A stretch of DNA of 64,000 nt, from NCBI GenBank assembly GCA_019022495.1, contig JAFEKR010000014.1, positions 1,302,001-1,366,000 on the forward strand, in the 5' to 3' direction. Positions 48,614-58,741 of this stretch are shown here, in pieces. Origin of the DNA: Epichloe hybrida. Its lineage: Eukaryota; Ascomycota; Sordariomycetes; Hypocreales; Clavicipitaceae. Within the stretch, counting starts at the first letter, position 1. The number at the start of each line of letters is the position of its first letter. A program made the translations under genes and the position numbers. Under the pieces are notes generated by a model. That model was not told where the DNA came from. It saw nothing but the letters and a program-made list of their open reading frames with translations, and made no database searches.

Positions 48614-50941
48614 ATGGTGTCCGACGAGCACTACGATCTGTGTCTGCCTATCTTACAGGACACAAGCTTGCAGGATGAGGACAAGACGGACAAGCTGGAG
48701 GACCTGTTGAGAAAGGAGACCAACTGGTCAGGTACTGCTCTCGACAATGTTATCCTGGATGCGATGTGGAGGTTTCGAGAAGGGGGAGGTTCCTCCGCGT
48801 CTCCTCCTCCGATACGATCGTCCATCTTGCGGCGGCCGTCCCCTGCTTCGTGGCGAGGATCTCCAACACCAATCTCAGCATCCCCCAGGCTTGCTGTAAG
48901 CCCGCTAGCTCCACCTGGCTTCATTCCTTCAACTTTCAACAGAACCAAGTCCTCGGCCGCATCCCCATTTTCCTCTCCGCGAGCCTCTCCGCGGCTTGCC
49001 TTTGCGACGCCTGTCATACCGCATAGCCCGAATCTGAACGCGTACGAATTTGCGAGCGACCCGACTCCTGCGACGGAGATTCTGGGAGACTACCAGTCGG
49101 AGAATGTCGAGTGGCTGGTCAATGATGATGTAGCCAGTGCCTCGTCATCTGTAGGTAGCTCGAGTGCTTTGAACGCCGCTGCCCCCGAGTTCTCTTCCAT
49201 GTCGTCGCAACAGATTGACATGTCTCCATACGATATGCTCCGGTCGATATTGGGCCAAACAAGAACGGACGAGGATATAGAGGCCGCCCTGGCTTCCCAC
49301 AACTACGACTTGAGTGCTACGATTGCATCCATCATGGAAAATCAGAGCAAAGACGGCGGTGCTCCTTCCAGTAGCCTGGATGAGCCCAAGGCTATCCTAA
49401 TTGGACGATCGATATCTTCGGACGGACGCCCAGCGACACCCAACAACCAGGCAAAGTCCGGGGTGATTTGCAAGTTCTACATGTCAACGGGTCAGTGCTT
49501 GCGTGCCGACTGTCGGTTCAGCCACGACTTGAGCAACCATCTTTGCAAGTGAGTGCCGCAGACAAGCTTGATTACTTCTCCATTCGTGTACAGTGGTCTA
49601 ACTGCTTCCAATCTACCCTCTCACCAGATATTGGATTATGGGCAACTGCCTAGCAGGAAACACTTGCGTGTTCTCGCATGACCCTTCCAAATTCGTGAAC
49701 AAGATGTCTTTGGACGAGAACGGGGAAGGACAAGAAGATATCCAAGTGCAGGACTTGAACTCGTTTCCCGCCCTGCAATCAGGCGGCCCCGATCAAGTGA
49801 ACAACTTTGGCGGAGCCGGAGCCAGTCTCATCGCTGCCGGTCTCAACCCGCCCCAGGGGCCCAGACACTTCCATGGCAGCGAAAGCCCGCGCTTACGGTC
49901 CAGGCCCGGCAGTCGGCACCAGGTCAAGGATAAGAATGTGGGTGCGCCAGCCATTGACGACAATGAAGCTTTTCCGTCACTTGGCTCTGCTTCGGCGAAG
50001 CAAGGCAAGAAGCATCATGGGAAACGTGGCCATGGGCATGCGCACAAGGAAAACATTCCGAACTCGCTGGCGGACATTGTCAAGATGACCCCATCCCCTA
50101 CTCCCGGCTCACCAAGGCCCGAGTCCAGAAGGCTAGCAAATGGAACCGTCTCGGCCAACAAGACTGATGAGAACAGCGCGGCGGCCCAAGCCATTCCGAG
50201 CCCAAAACATATTCCCTGGCTGGAAACAGGTGACCGTGCCAATAAGGCGTATCTCAAAGCTCGCCAGGAAGCCATCAAACATGGCGGCTTGCGTAACAAG
50301 TTTCTGCAAAGGTACGTGCTCTATGGAACACGAAAAGATGAAGTATTTGGCATGGTCACGACGTCTGACTCCCTCTCAGCGCGGCTCAGGCTTGGAATCG
50401 GAACGATGCCAGGGCTGCCAAGGCCCTGAGCTTGCGTGGTCAGAGCGAGAATGACTTGATGCGAAAAGCGCACAGGGAAGCTGCGCGAGAACTGTACGAG
50501 CAACGCAACAAGAGCATGAACAACGCAGCCGAAATATACGTAGATCTGCACGGGCTCCATCCGGAGGAAGCGGTAGAGTACCTAGAAAAGACCCTTTTGG
50601 ACAACAGTCAAGCGTCGAGGCCAGTTTACGCCATCACTGGAACAGGGCATCACAGCAAGAACGGAAAGGATAAAGTGGGCAGGGCGATTCGCAACTTCCT
50701 CAACGAATGGCGATATGCGTTCCGCGAATTTTCGGTGCCTGGTGACCGTAACAGCATGGGAGGTATTCTCGGCATCGATGCTCGCAGCTGGGACAAGTCG
50801 CTTACGAGGGAAGGGGGGGCAGGCGAGGAAGATGACAGGGAGGAGGTCGATATCTTGAGCCAAGGGGTAGAGATTGGAGACGGCAAAGTGAGACTGCTGG
50901 TGAGGGATCCCCCCAAGGGCCCCAGTGGTCGGCGGTGGTGA
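48614..50941 (+). CDS. CCCH zinc finger, CUE-like and Smr domain protein
   Basis: Three exons (48614-49548, 49628-50311, 50380-50941) join to 2,181 nt and 726 residues. In order: a Ser/Pro-rich N-terminal region; a CUE-like segment (SPYDMLRSILGQTRTDEDIEAAL, about 203-225, with NYDLSATI after it); two CCCH zinc fingers, C-x8-C-x4-C-x3-H at 286-304 and C-x7-C-x5-C-x3-H at about 311-329, the second split by the first intron; a basic disordered linker; a DUF1771-like helix (AREL...EQRNKSM); and a C-terminal Smr domain with VDLHGLHPEEAVEYLEKTL and ITGTGHHSKNGKDKVGRAI. Smr domains often bind or cleave nucleic acid and CCCH fingers bind RNA, so a role in mRNA turnover or ribosome-associated quality control is a reasonable inference (compare yeast Cue2, which has CUE plus Smr). 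All zinc ligands are present. Confidence 0.9.
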
Positions 50942-51516
50942 CACCCCATTCCAAAGCAAGTAAAATGCACAAAATCGTATGAAAAACAAAAACCAATGCG
51001 GGGAAGAGCATGTCGTCCCAGACTTATCGACGAGACATGATGATGATGTCGACGCGGCATGTATCATGCTGCATCTAGAACCGTAGAAGCGGAACAAGAC
51101 GTCTCTGCACCGACGGGAGCACAACGGGAGCACCACGGGGGCACAACGTCATTGACAACGTCATTGACAACGTCATTGACAACGTCATTGAGTTTGCCAA
51201 TGCCACTGCGGCGGCACTGCCTACCGTACAGGTCCCCAGCTGGGTGGCAGTAGCTGGTGAGCGTGTCCGTCCAGCGCCGCCGGCCCGCTGCGCTCTCGCC
51301 GAGTCCTCGGACCGGTGCCCCCCCCTCCAGTGTCCACTATCCATCCAATCCCCCCAAAAAAAAAAAAAAAGCCGGAGTTTTCTGATCCATGGCTTCTTCA
51401 ACCACTTGCCTCGCCGACTCAGCGACGACTTCCGACCACGCAGGCCTCACATTCTCCCCTCGGTCGATCGATTGATATACCGCCTCGTCGTCGTTGGTCG
51501 TTCGCCGCCGTCAATC
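50942..51516. other. Intergenic spacer upstream of the Tvp38-like gene
   Basis: A 575 bp spacer between two plus-strand genes, with a 12-bp tandem repeat (separate entry) and an A-run at about 51357-51370. The frame from 51244 is open in phase with the Tvp38-like gene but its translation is low-complexity and unlike the family, so it is left out of the coding region. Confidence 0.55.
51145..51191. repeat. 12-bp tandem repeat (AACGTCATTGAC)x4 in a promoter region
   Basis: Four near-perfect copies. Each contains ACGTCA, a half-site of the CRE/ATF-type bZIP element TGACGTCA. The array lies about 330-370 bp upstream of the Tvp38-like start and about 200 bp downstream of the CCCH-Smr stop. Confidence 0.85.
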
Positions 51517-52807
51517 ATGCCAGCGGGCCACTCCGCACCCGGGCCCCGTCGCTCCTCAGCCCTATCCTCGTCGTCGTCGTCGTCGTCATCGTCATCGTCC
51601 CGCGCCTCGCCCGTCCGCTGGTCCCGCCGCGGCCACACGTCCACGCGCCGCATCTCCGACGCCATGCCTCGCACCCGGTCGTCCAACAGCTCGCGGTCCG
51701 TCCTCCAGCGAGCGTGGAAAACGTGCCTCGAATGGAGCCAACGGCTCACCCAGTACTTCCTCAGCCTGCCGCCGCTCTACCGCGCCCTCGCCCTCCTCGC
51801 CTGCGCCGTCGGCCTCATCCTCGTCATCCTCGCCATCGTCTACTCGCACCGCTTCTTCGCGTGGCTCGCGCCCATGGCCAAGTCGTGGCGGGACCTCCGC
51901 GGCGGCTGGCTCATCGTCTTCGCCCTCATCTTCGTCACCGCCTTCCCCCCCGTCATGGGGTACTCGACCGCCAACACCATTGCCGGCCTCGTCTACGGCT
52001 TCCCCATGGGCTGGCCCATCGTCGCCGTCGCGTGCACCCTCGGCAGCCTGTGCGCCTTCTTGGCCAGCCGCACCGTTCTCAGCAGATACGTCGATACAAT
52101 GGTCGGCTCCGATCACCGATTCGTCGCCCTCGGCCAGGTCCTGCGCAGAGACGGCATCTTGTACCTGACTGCCATTCGGTTCTGTCCCTTGCCATACAGC
52201 TTGAGCAACGGCTTCTTGGCGACGATTCCGAGCATAACCCCTCTCGCATTTACCATCTCCACTGCTCTATCAACGTGAGTCCCCTACCACCCAACCTCGG
52301 CGAAAATAAAGAACACCCCCCCCCCCCCTTCTTGACGCCCAACACTAAAACATGATGTTCAGACCCAAACTCCTCATCCACGTCTTCATCGGCAGCCGTC
52401 TTGCCATCCTCGTCGAGCAAGGGGACAAGATGAGCGCCGGCGACAAAGCCATCAACTACGTCGGCATGGCCACGGGCGGGGCAGTCGGCCTGGCAGTCGG
52501 CCTGGCCATCTACAGAAGGACCATGGCCCGCGCCGCAGAACTGGCTCGCGAAGAACAAGGCCGGGACGCAGATGACGCAGAGCAAGGCCAGGGCGGCTAC
52601 GACGATACCGACACAACGCTGTTGGACCCGGAAGATGCGACGGCCATCATGTCCGATGACGATGTGTCGCTGTGGGACGTACAGGGGAACCATGACTGGG
52701 GTGCGTACAACGATGATGACGATGATGACGATAATGATGATGATGACGGGACGAGAGACGCCAAGAAACACGGCAGGTCCAAGAGCGGTGGCTCCAGCAC
52801 GACTTGA
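51517..52807 (+). CDS. TVP38: Tvp38/TMEM64-family (SNARE-associated Golgi) membrane protein
   Basis: Two exons (51517-52274 and 52363-52807) give 758 + 445 nt and 400 residues. After a Ser-rich, basic cytosolic N-terminus (poly-Ser about residues 18-28) come membrane helices: ALALLACAVGLILVILAIVY, WLIVFALIFVTAFPPVMGY, then the conserved SNARE-associated/DedA-like region with GLVYGFPMGWPIVAVACTLG, TAIRFCPLPYSLSNGF (family F/R-x-P-x-P motif) and a last helix VGMATGGAVGLAVGLAIY. The C-terminal tail is acidic with an Asp-rich run. Yeast Tvp38 is a late-Golgi/Tvp23-vesicle protein, and relatives of this fold are linked to lipid scrambling; the role here is inference. The start was chosen at MPAGHSAPG, after which homology-like features begin. 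The Ser-rich segment is coded by an error-prone TCG/TCA repeat. Confidence 0.9.
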
Positions 52808-54095
52808 GTTCGAGTATAGAGCACATGTAATTGTATAGATGCATAGATGCCATTGTTGTACACATGGACGATCAGCTGGGGGGGTTTTTTTTTTCCTTTT
52901 CCTTTTCTTCCCTCTTTCTTTTCCTTTCGTATCTTGAACAAAGGCAAAATGACCCAAACAAGAAGGCGAACAGCCTGCCATCACCCTGGTCCCCTTCTCG
53001 CTGAAGAGCCCCCAGGCATTTTAACAGCCCTATTGCTTAGAACACCGTCATTGTACACAGAATCCCGCCCGCTCCGCGAAGTATACTTGGAGTCGCAATG
53101 CCTTGCGGCATCGCTGCACGTATTCGCGGCATGTCAGGAGCATAGGAACCGGATGTAGAAGCGTCTTACCTGAGTTATTATCCAGCGCTAAGCAAGGGGA
53201 ATATAAAGCATCAAGTGGCTAAGATGACCAGCCTTACGAAAAGCATCTAGGGTTGTCCGAACCCAACTCGTTGGCCTGCACCTAGCAGGCGGTCAGGCGG
53301 ACGGCTTTGTCAAGCTTTGCCCTCCAAGACGCGCTGACTCCGTGCAGCCTTTGCCTTGGTGGTGTTCTGCGAGACATCCCCCTGAAGGGCGGGGCGTGTT
53401 TGAGCAAGAGTCAGGCAGGCAAACAAAAGGGCGACCTTGGTCGATGCTAAAGGTCGGGTTCGGACGATCTCAGAGATGCTTTTCGCAAGGCTGGTAATCA
53501 CCGTTAGCCACTGTATAACGCTTATATTCCCCTCGCTAAGCGGATGTTATTGGCGCTAGATAATGACTCCAAGGAAAGACGCTCATCTCACGAAATGAGG
53601 GAGGGGCATTCATCGCACAGACGACATCTTCAGCATAGAGTCATGGTTCCGCAAACAGACAGACAGGGGAGGGGGACATGTTGATCATGATTCAACATGT
53701 GTGTATTGTATGGGATTACTACATAGAGCCTCTTTTTTTCCCCCCCCTTTTCAGGGCCCTTTCGAGGCAGAATAGGCGTTTCGAAGGAATATAAAATTAA
53801 TATCGTATTATTCAGAGCAATTGCGCCCGTCCTCAAACACCTTCCCAGATTTCGTACAAGGTCCTTGACTGACCTGAAGCCAACGTCCGTCCATTTTCAT
53901 TCGCTAGGAGGCAAAGGTTTCAAAACGCCATCGCTTACATCTCAGAACAGGCGCGTATCGTGTAAAGTAATAGAGTTGCAAGTAAAGCATCAACACGCCA
54001 TAATCAAAAGCGAACACTGCAAATAAGGAGAGAGTCATAGCGGAAAAAAAGGGGCAGGGGGCGGGGGGCGGGGGGGGGCGAAAGAGGCGTCACCG
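52808..54095. other. Intergenic region with an inverted-repeat element
   Basis: A 1.3 kb spacer between convergent genes. It contains an inverted-repeat element (53172-53569) and, near 54053-54079, a G-rich tract beside the end of the next gene. Nothing coding is seen. Confidence 0.6.
53172..53569. mobile_element. MITE-like element with ~95-bp imperfect terminal inverted repeats
   Basis: The left arm (53172-53264) matches the inverse complement of the right arm (53456-53569) along nearly its whole length. Shared landmarks in order from the outside are GAGTxATTATCxAGCGC, AGGGGAATATAA, AGTGGCTAA, CCAGCCTT, CGAAAAGCATCT and GTCCGAACCC. The right arm has about 17 extra bases after AGCGC (AATAACATCCGCTT). 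The 190 bp centre has no coding capacity beyond a 63-codon chance frame. This fits a non-autonomous DNA transposon. I see no clear target-site duplication; TA steps occur inside both ends (TTATC and GATAA), so a Tc1/mariner-type TA target is possible. No family match can be made by eye. Confidence 0.75.
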
Positions 54096-55943
54096 TCATT
54101 GGGACCCTCGGTACCGATTCATAAATTCAATGGCTTGTTCCATGGGATATCCTATGAAGACAGGGCCAGTGAATACCATCTGCGGATTGCCACCAGCCTC
54201 GGCTTTTATTGCTTGCGGATTGATGAATGTTGGCTGTGAGAGAGGTGGTGGTGCCACTGATGTAGCAGGAACACTCTTCATATGCGTGGAGGGTGTCTCT
54301 CCGAGACCATGGACTGGCTCGGGAGATTTCATAGCTGGGGTGGGCGTAGTTGGGAGAGGGCGACCAAAGGCGGCAGAGAATTTCGTATGGTCAAAGGGGC
54401 ATTTCCCTGCGGTGCCCATCGCTGCTGGTAAATCGCCGTGTCCAGAGGTGGACATACGAACGGGAGCAGGTGGCGGCGATAACGGATAATCATTCTCGTG
54501 GCCCTCTGCAGTCTCGTAGACGGGGACGGATATACCCCAGGGCCTGCTTGGGGATTCTCCAACCGTACCTCCTTGAGTGGCCGCTCGAAATGATTTTGGC
54601 GGGCCTCATCTGCCGATTCGACAAGCTCGTCAACGTCAGATGCTCCCGTTCCGCTGACGCCATGGGCCCAAGTCTCGACTCGTTCGTTGGAATCCCCATC
54701 CGCATCGGCTGGAGGCCCGTCCGGATTGTCCGACTCTGGCAACATTGGCTGATGAATGTGACTCAATCCTTCAATCATGCTGACAATGTTGCCATACTTG
54801 GAATCCATCTTCTTCATCTGGGTCTCGTTGCGTTGGTACCGACGCAAACAAACCTCATGGCTTCGCGGGAGCGCGTGTTTGTGCGTTTCAACATAGTGGG
54901 CTATTTCCTCAGGCGAATGCTTGTCCATGAACCGGATGGGACACTTGGACGAGCCGGCACCATTGGCTGCGGGCTGCGAGGTCGCTTCTTCAAACATGGC
55001 AGCGCAAATGGGATCTGCGGAATTATGTGGAGTGGTGTCCAAGCTATGCTTACTCCGCCCGTCATTTGAACCGCCAACATACTCTGGCTTGGAGAAAGGA
55101 CATTGCAGATTGCCCTTCTTCCCCTCAACTGTGAAGTCTTGTTCCAAGGCGGTGGACATGGAGGTCTGGTCCTGAGAGGTATGTGAAAATGTTTCTCTGC
55201 TGGAGCTGGGGGTTTTGCTCGACGACCCGATGGAGTTGATCTTGTTGGCCATTCGACGCCCGTCACGAATAATCACAGCAATGTGATGCGATGGTTGAGG
55301 GGTGGAGCGTCGATGGGGGAGAGGCACGGGCGAGGTATTGTCAACGGAAGTGTGAGGTGGGAGTTGCAACTTTGCCAGTGTTTCGGCTATCTCTGGCGTT
55401 GCGTGGGCATATTTGTCGGCCAAGTATTGAAACTAGCATGGCACATTAGCATGCGTCATGAGGTCCAGAATCTTCTTGATTACAAGGTCTGGTGCTGAGG
55501 TGAGGGCAATGATGTTGAGGCGTATGCGATGTGGGTTGTGTGTGTGCTGTGAACGTGTTTGTGTGAGGGAAGATTGGGGACGTCGTGAAAGGGTCAGAGT
55601 TTTTACTAGGTTTTCAGTCTCGGCAGTCAGGCTTTTGGCCAGCTGCTCTTGATCTAGAGCTAATGGTTTCTCATCATATTGTTTCGACGACGTGTTTGGT
55701 GGGAGGATGTAGTGATGGTGTGTGTGGGTGGGAGCTACGACAAAATGGAGGGATATGATGATGATGACCAAGCAATGAACGACACAAGGCGACGACGAGT
55801 GAAGCATGCACGCGCCTTACCTGTTCGTGGGCAAAACGCAGCTTGTGCTCAAGGACGGTCTTCCGGTCAGCCAGGACCTGGACTTCGTCGGCGAGAGCGT
55901 TGAAAGCGTCCGCCAGGGAGTGTGCAAGGTGATTTTGGTCCAT
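54096..55943 (-). CDS. Conserved fungal protein of unknown function with CP[FI] motifs; frameshifted in this sequence
   Basis: Exon 1 (55943-55821, 41 codons) begins MDQNHLAHSLADAFNALADE and is a short coiled-coil-like helix. After a 388-nt intron, exon 2 (from 55432) begins FQYLADKYAHATPEIAETLA. Three Cys-Pro motifs follow: LQCPFSKPEY, SKCPIRFMDKHS and GKCPFDHTKF, so metal binding is possible. Between the second and third, the frame must shift by one near 54550-54553: before it the protein reads RPLKEVRLENP, after it SRPWGISVPVYE, GHENDYPLSPPPAP and the C-terminus FTGPVFIGYPMEQAIEFMNR. A single missing C in a CCCC run explains it; no plausible intron does. Either a sequencing error or a real break. 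As written, the first frame stops at 54329 after 364 codons. Function is not recognised. Overall it looks like a real gene under constraint. Confidence 0.7.
55433..55820 (-). other. Long intron with a possible extra 63-nt exon
   Basis: This 388-nt intron of the CP[FI]-motif gene has GTAAGG and GCTAG ends. Inside, on the minus strand, an AG|...|GT-bounded, in-phase 63-nt stretch encodes KPLALDQEQLAKSLTAETEN-L, which is charged, helix-like and stop-free. It could be a cassette or alternative exon. Confidence 0.3.
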
Positions 55944-56157
55944 TCCCGATTGTGAGGCGGGTTGGATGAGGAGGGAAAAAAAAGTGAAGCAGCAGCAGCC
56001 GATCGACGACGTGGGTAAAGAGAACTGGGGTGGACCCACCCAGAGAGAAATTCTGTTCTGTGATTGGTCACAGCCAGGGCATGTCTGGCAGTGGCTGTGG
56101 CTGTGGCGGTGGCTGTGGCGGCCCGGAGTCGGGCATGGAAGGGGAAGAATCATTGAT

Positions 56158-56181
56158 CAAATCAGATCAGATCAGATCAGT
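56158..56181. repeat. 5-bp microsatellite (ATCAG)n
   Basis: About five copies of ATCAG just beyond the 3' end of the minus-strand hydrolase gene. Confidence 0.8.
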
Positions 56182-56198
56182 TCGAGTCTGTCTATTGT

Positions 56199-57948
56199 CT
56201 AATACATATCTCGTCTACAAAAATCTCTCACCATTCGCACCAGCCGTCTCCGCGTCTTCTTGTGCTTGAAAGCCTCTCCATGATCCAGCTCCCCAAACCA
56301 CAACACCTCTAACCCATCCCCCCCTTTCCAAACCGCATGCTCCCAATCCGTCTTATCCCAGACGGTGTCATTTGATCCCATCAAATACGTCGCAACCACC
56401 TTTGTGTCGACCACGATGTCTCTCCCGGCCAAAACGACGCCTACCCGGTGACCCTGAAGATCTTCCTTCCACAACGCATTGTCGGCCCAGAAGAACCGGC
56501 GGGAGAGTGTGTGCGATATGCCAATGTCCCTCGAGCCAAAGTATGAAAGGAGGTATTCGTTGGCGCGACTTGGTTTGCGACAGATCTAAAAGGAATAAGA
56601 AGCAAGTTAGAAGCTGCCTACACTCGCAATGGGTGTCCTCAAGAGGAGCAGGATTGGGCTCACGAAGTTGTGCGCCACGTCAGGCAGATGGAGCAGAAAG
56701 GACACGGGGTCTATGAATAGAACCGGCCCAATGCTCTGTTTGATCCGGGCGCTGTGTAGCAAATGCGTCGCGATGACACTTCCGTAGCTTCTCGTGCAGC
56801 CAAAGTCAGAAATGGCTAGCCCGAATGTCCTCTTTCAGATACGAGTGTAGAAGGGCACGTACGAGTGTGAGACCAGGACAAACTTGTCCCATCCATGTGT
56901 CTTGATGATCCGGCACACCTCATCGACCATTTCGTCCTTGGACATGGCCTCGGCTGTCAAGCGAGAGCTCACCCACATCATTTCAACTGCAATGATGCCC
57001 ACTTGACCGTCCCCGGTGGAGGATTCTTGTCCCTCGCGGGCATTGATCTCGGCCAGAAAGTCAACGTACGGATACAGTCCGACGCCGATGCCATGGAGAA
57101 ACAGGACAGGCAACCTCGTCTTGGAAATGTGCGGCCGGTGCCAGTACGTAAGTCTCTTGGCGGGAGACTTGGACGTGGAAAAGACTGTGAGCGGACGAAA
57201 AGGGAAAACGCCCAGGAAGCCCATCCACGATGTGCGATGGAAGTCGAAAGAGTGGTAGAAGAGGGAGAGAGATGCTATTGTGTCAACGACAAACACGCAC
57301 TGCGAGAGACGCGCAGAGATTAATAACCTTGTCCCAATCCCCCCCCCTAAAAAAAAATCTCTTTTTTTTCGACTGTCTTGTTGAAAGTAACAAACTCACC
57401 AGGTACCAAGTCAGGCTCCTGTGCAGCATTTCTACCTTGTCAAGTGTCAATCTCAAGCACTCGGCATCACCACGACCAGGTTCAAACTTCCTCCCCAGCA
57501 GCTTCTCCATCCCCCCGACATACTCCTCCAGCTCTTCATCATGGGTAACATCGACCTCTCCCGTGTTTAAAAAAGCCCATCGGAAGAAGTCCTTGACGTT
57601 TTCCCTCTTGATGTCCTCCTCGGAGGCGCCGCGAAACCACTTCCTCAAATACTGGGATGGATCGGGGATACTGTTGTGACAGCGCCAGAACAGCTTGCGT
57701 CGATCATCTCGGCTCAACAGCTCTGGATGCTTCGCAGGTCTTTGGAGATATTCCCTGAGCGGGAGATAGAAGGCTAGGTAGAAGATGGCTTCGAGAGCGA
57801 GCCACAGTTGGAGTATTCGGGGAACTCGCACCGGCAGAGGTACTACGAGACTGGCGAGCGAGTATACGATGCTCAGAGGCGCAATGGATCGCAGGGCGAC
57901 TATGCAGGTCCGTATGAAGACATAATCCCACAGGTCTAGTCCTCGCAT
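56199..57948 (-). CDS. Alpha/beta hydrolase with N-terminal membrane segments
   Basis: Four exons (57948-57400, 57299-56863, 56787-56664, 56585-56199) join to 1,497 nt and 498 residues, all GT-AG. The first 75 residues are hydrophobic (FIRTCIVALRSIAPLSIVYSLASLVVP and LQLWLALEAIFYLAFYLPL), suggesting one or two membrane anchors. The hydrolase core has LPVLFLHGIGVGLYPYVDFL (oxyanion-loop strand), the nucleophile elbow VSHSYGSVIA (Ser about 329; S-x-S-x-G in place of the usual G-x-S-x-G), the acid candidate in VLAGRDIVVD (Asp about 426) and the His in GELDHGEAF (about 472). The second intron interrupts the codon of the catalytic Ser, and its position is fixed by frame. The substrate is unknown; a lipid or ester hydrolase at an internal membrane is plausible. 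It resembles fungal uncharacterised hydrolases. Confidence 0.85.
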
Positions 57949-58741
57949 GGCTGCAGGCAGAGACTGAAAAAAAAAAAAAAAAAAAAAAAGACAACTGCAA
58001 GTGAAGAAATTGGCTAAGTTGCGCGTGAAGTTGCGATTTATATGAATGTGGAACCTTGCTTCACCCTCGGTCAGAGGCAGGACATTTTCTCATCACCGTC
58101 CAGGAAAACCATGTTTATATAGTACGGGGATTGATTGATGGACTTCACACATGATGTTTTCTTCATGATGAAAAGGGGCCGAATTTGTTGGGTTGGGTTG
58201 GGTTGGGGGGGAGTTCGTCTCTCCACTATTATGGTCTAATACCAACAACTGCTACCCTGTCCATTAGCATGTGAGAGGAAGAAAAAAAAAAAAAAAAAAA
58301 AAAAAAGGGACACGCAAGAGATTTCGCCATGATGTATTCATGATGCAAGCTGCTAAATTGAGAGTTGGCCCTGCAGGCCCCTGGATAGCCTCCGAAACCT
58401 ATCAAATGTCAGTTAACTCGGTTTACCTAGGTATCCCAGGGGTATCCTAGGCATCCCACGCAGATGATTGTCCACGCAATGTGATCTGCACCCGGTTTTC
58501 CCCATGTTGAGCGGGTTGAAAATACGCCGTTACGTGCCTCGAGGTGGGCTGGGCTGCAGCCTGCCCGACCCCTACTGAAGGGGGGGCAGGCTTCGCACCT
58601 TCCCCCCTTCACCTACCTAGTAACCCCTCCCTCTACTAATCCGTACTCCGTACAACGCCCATGAATTCTCCCACGTAACAGGATCAAAAATGGAAAGATT
58701 CTGCCTCGAACGCTTCAAGGACCCCAAATGTACGCTTGCCC
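57949..58741. other. Intergenic region between divergent hydrolase genes
   Basis: A 793 bp spacer with two long A-runs (about 57967-57988 and 58279-58306), a TTGGG repeat near 58188-58208 and one TACTCCGTA at 58644. It must hold the divergent promoters of both hydrolases; no clear individual site is seen. Confidence 0.55.

Noticed and set aside
51315..52355. Long alternative plus-strand frame of 346 codons over the Tvp38-like gene
   Set aside because: Arg/Pro-rich shadow produced by GC-rich codons; the membrane-protein frame has helices, motifs and a matching second exon.
58186..58210. Telomere-like repeat GGGTTGGGTTGGG
   Set aside because: The unit is TTGGG and not the fungal TTAGGG; it is short, internal and flanked by genes.
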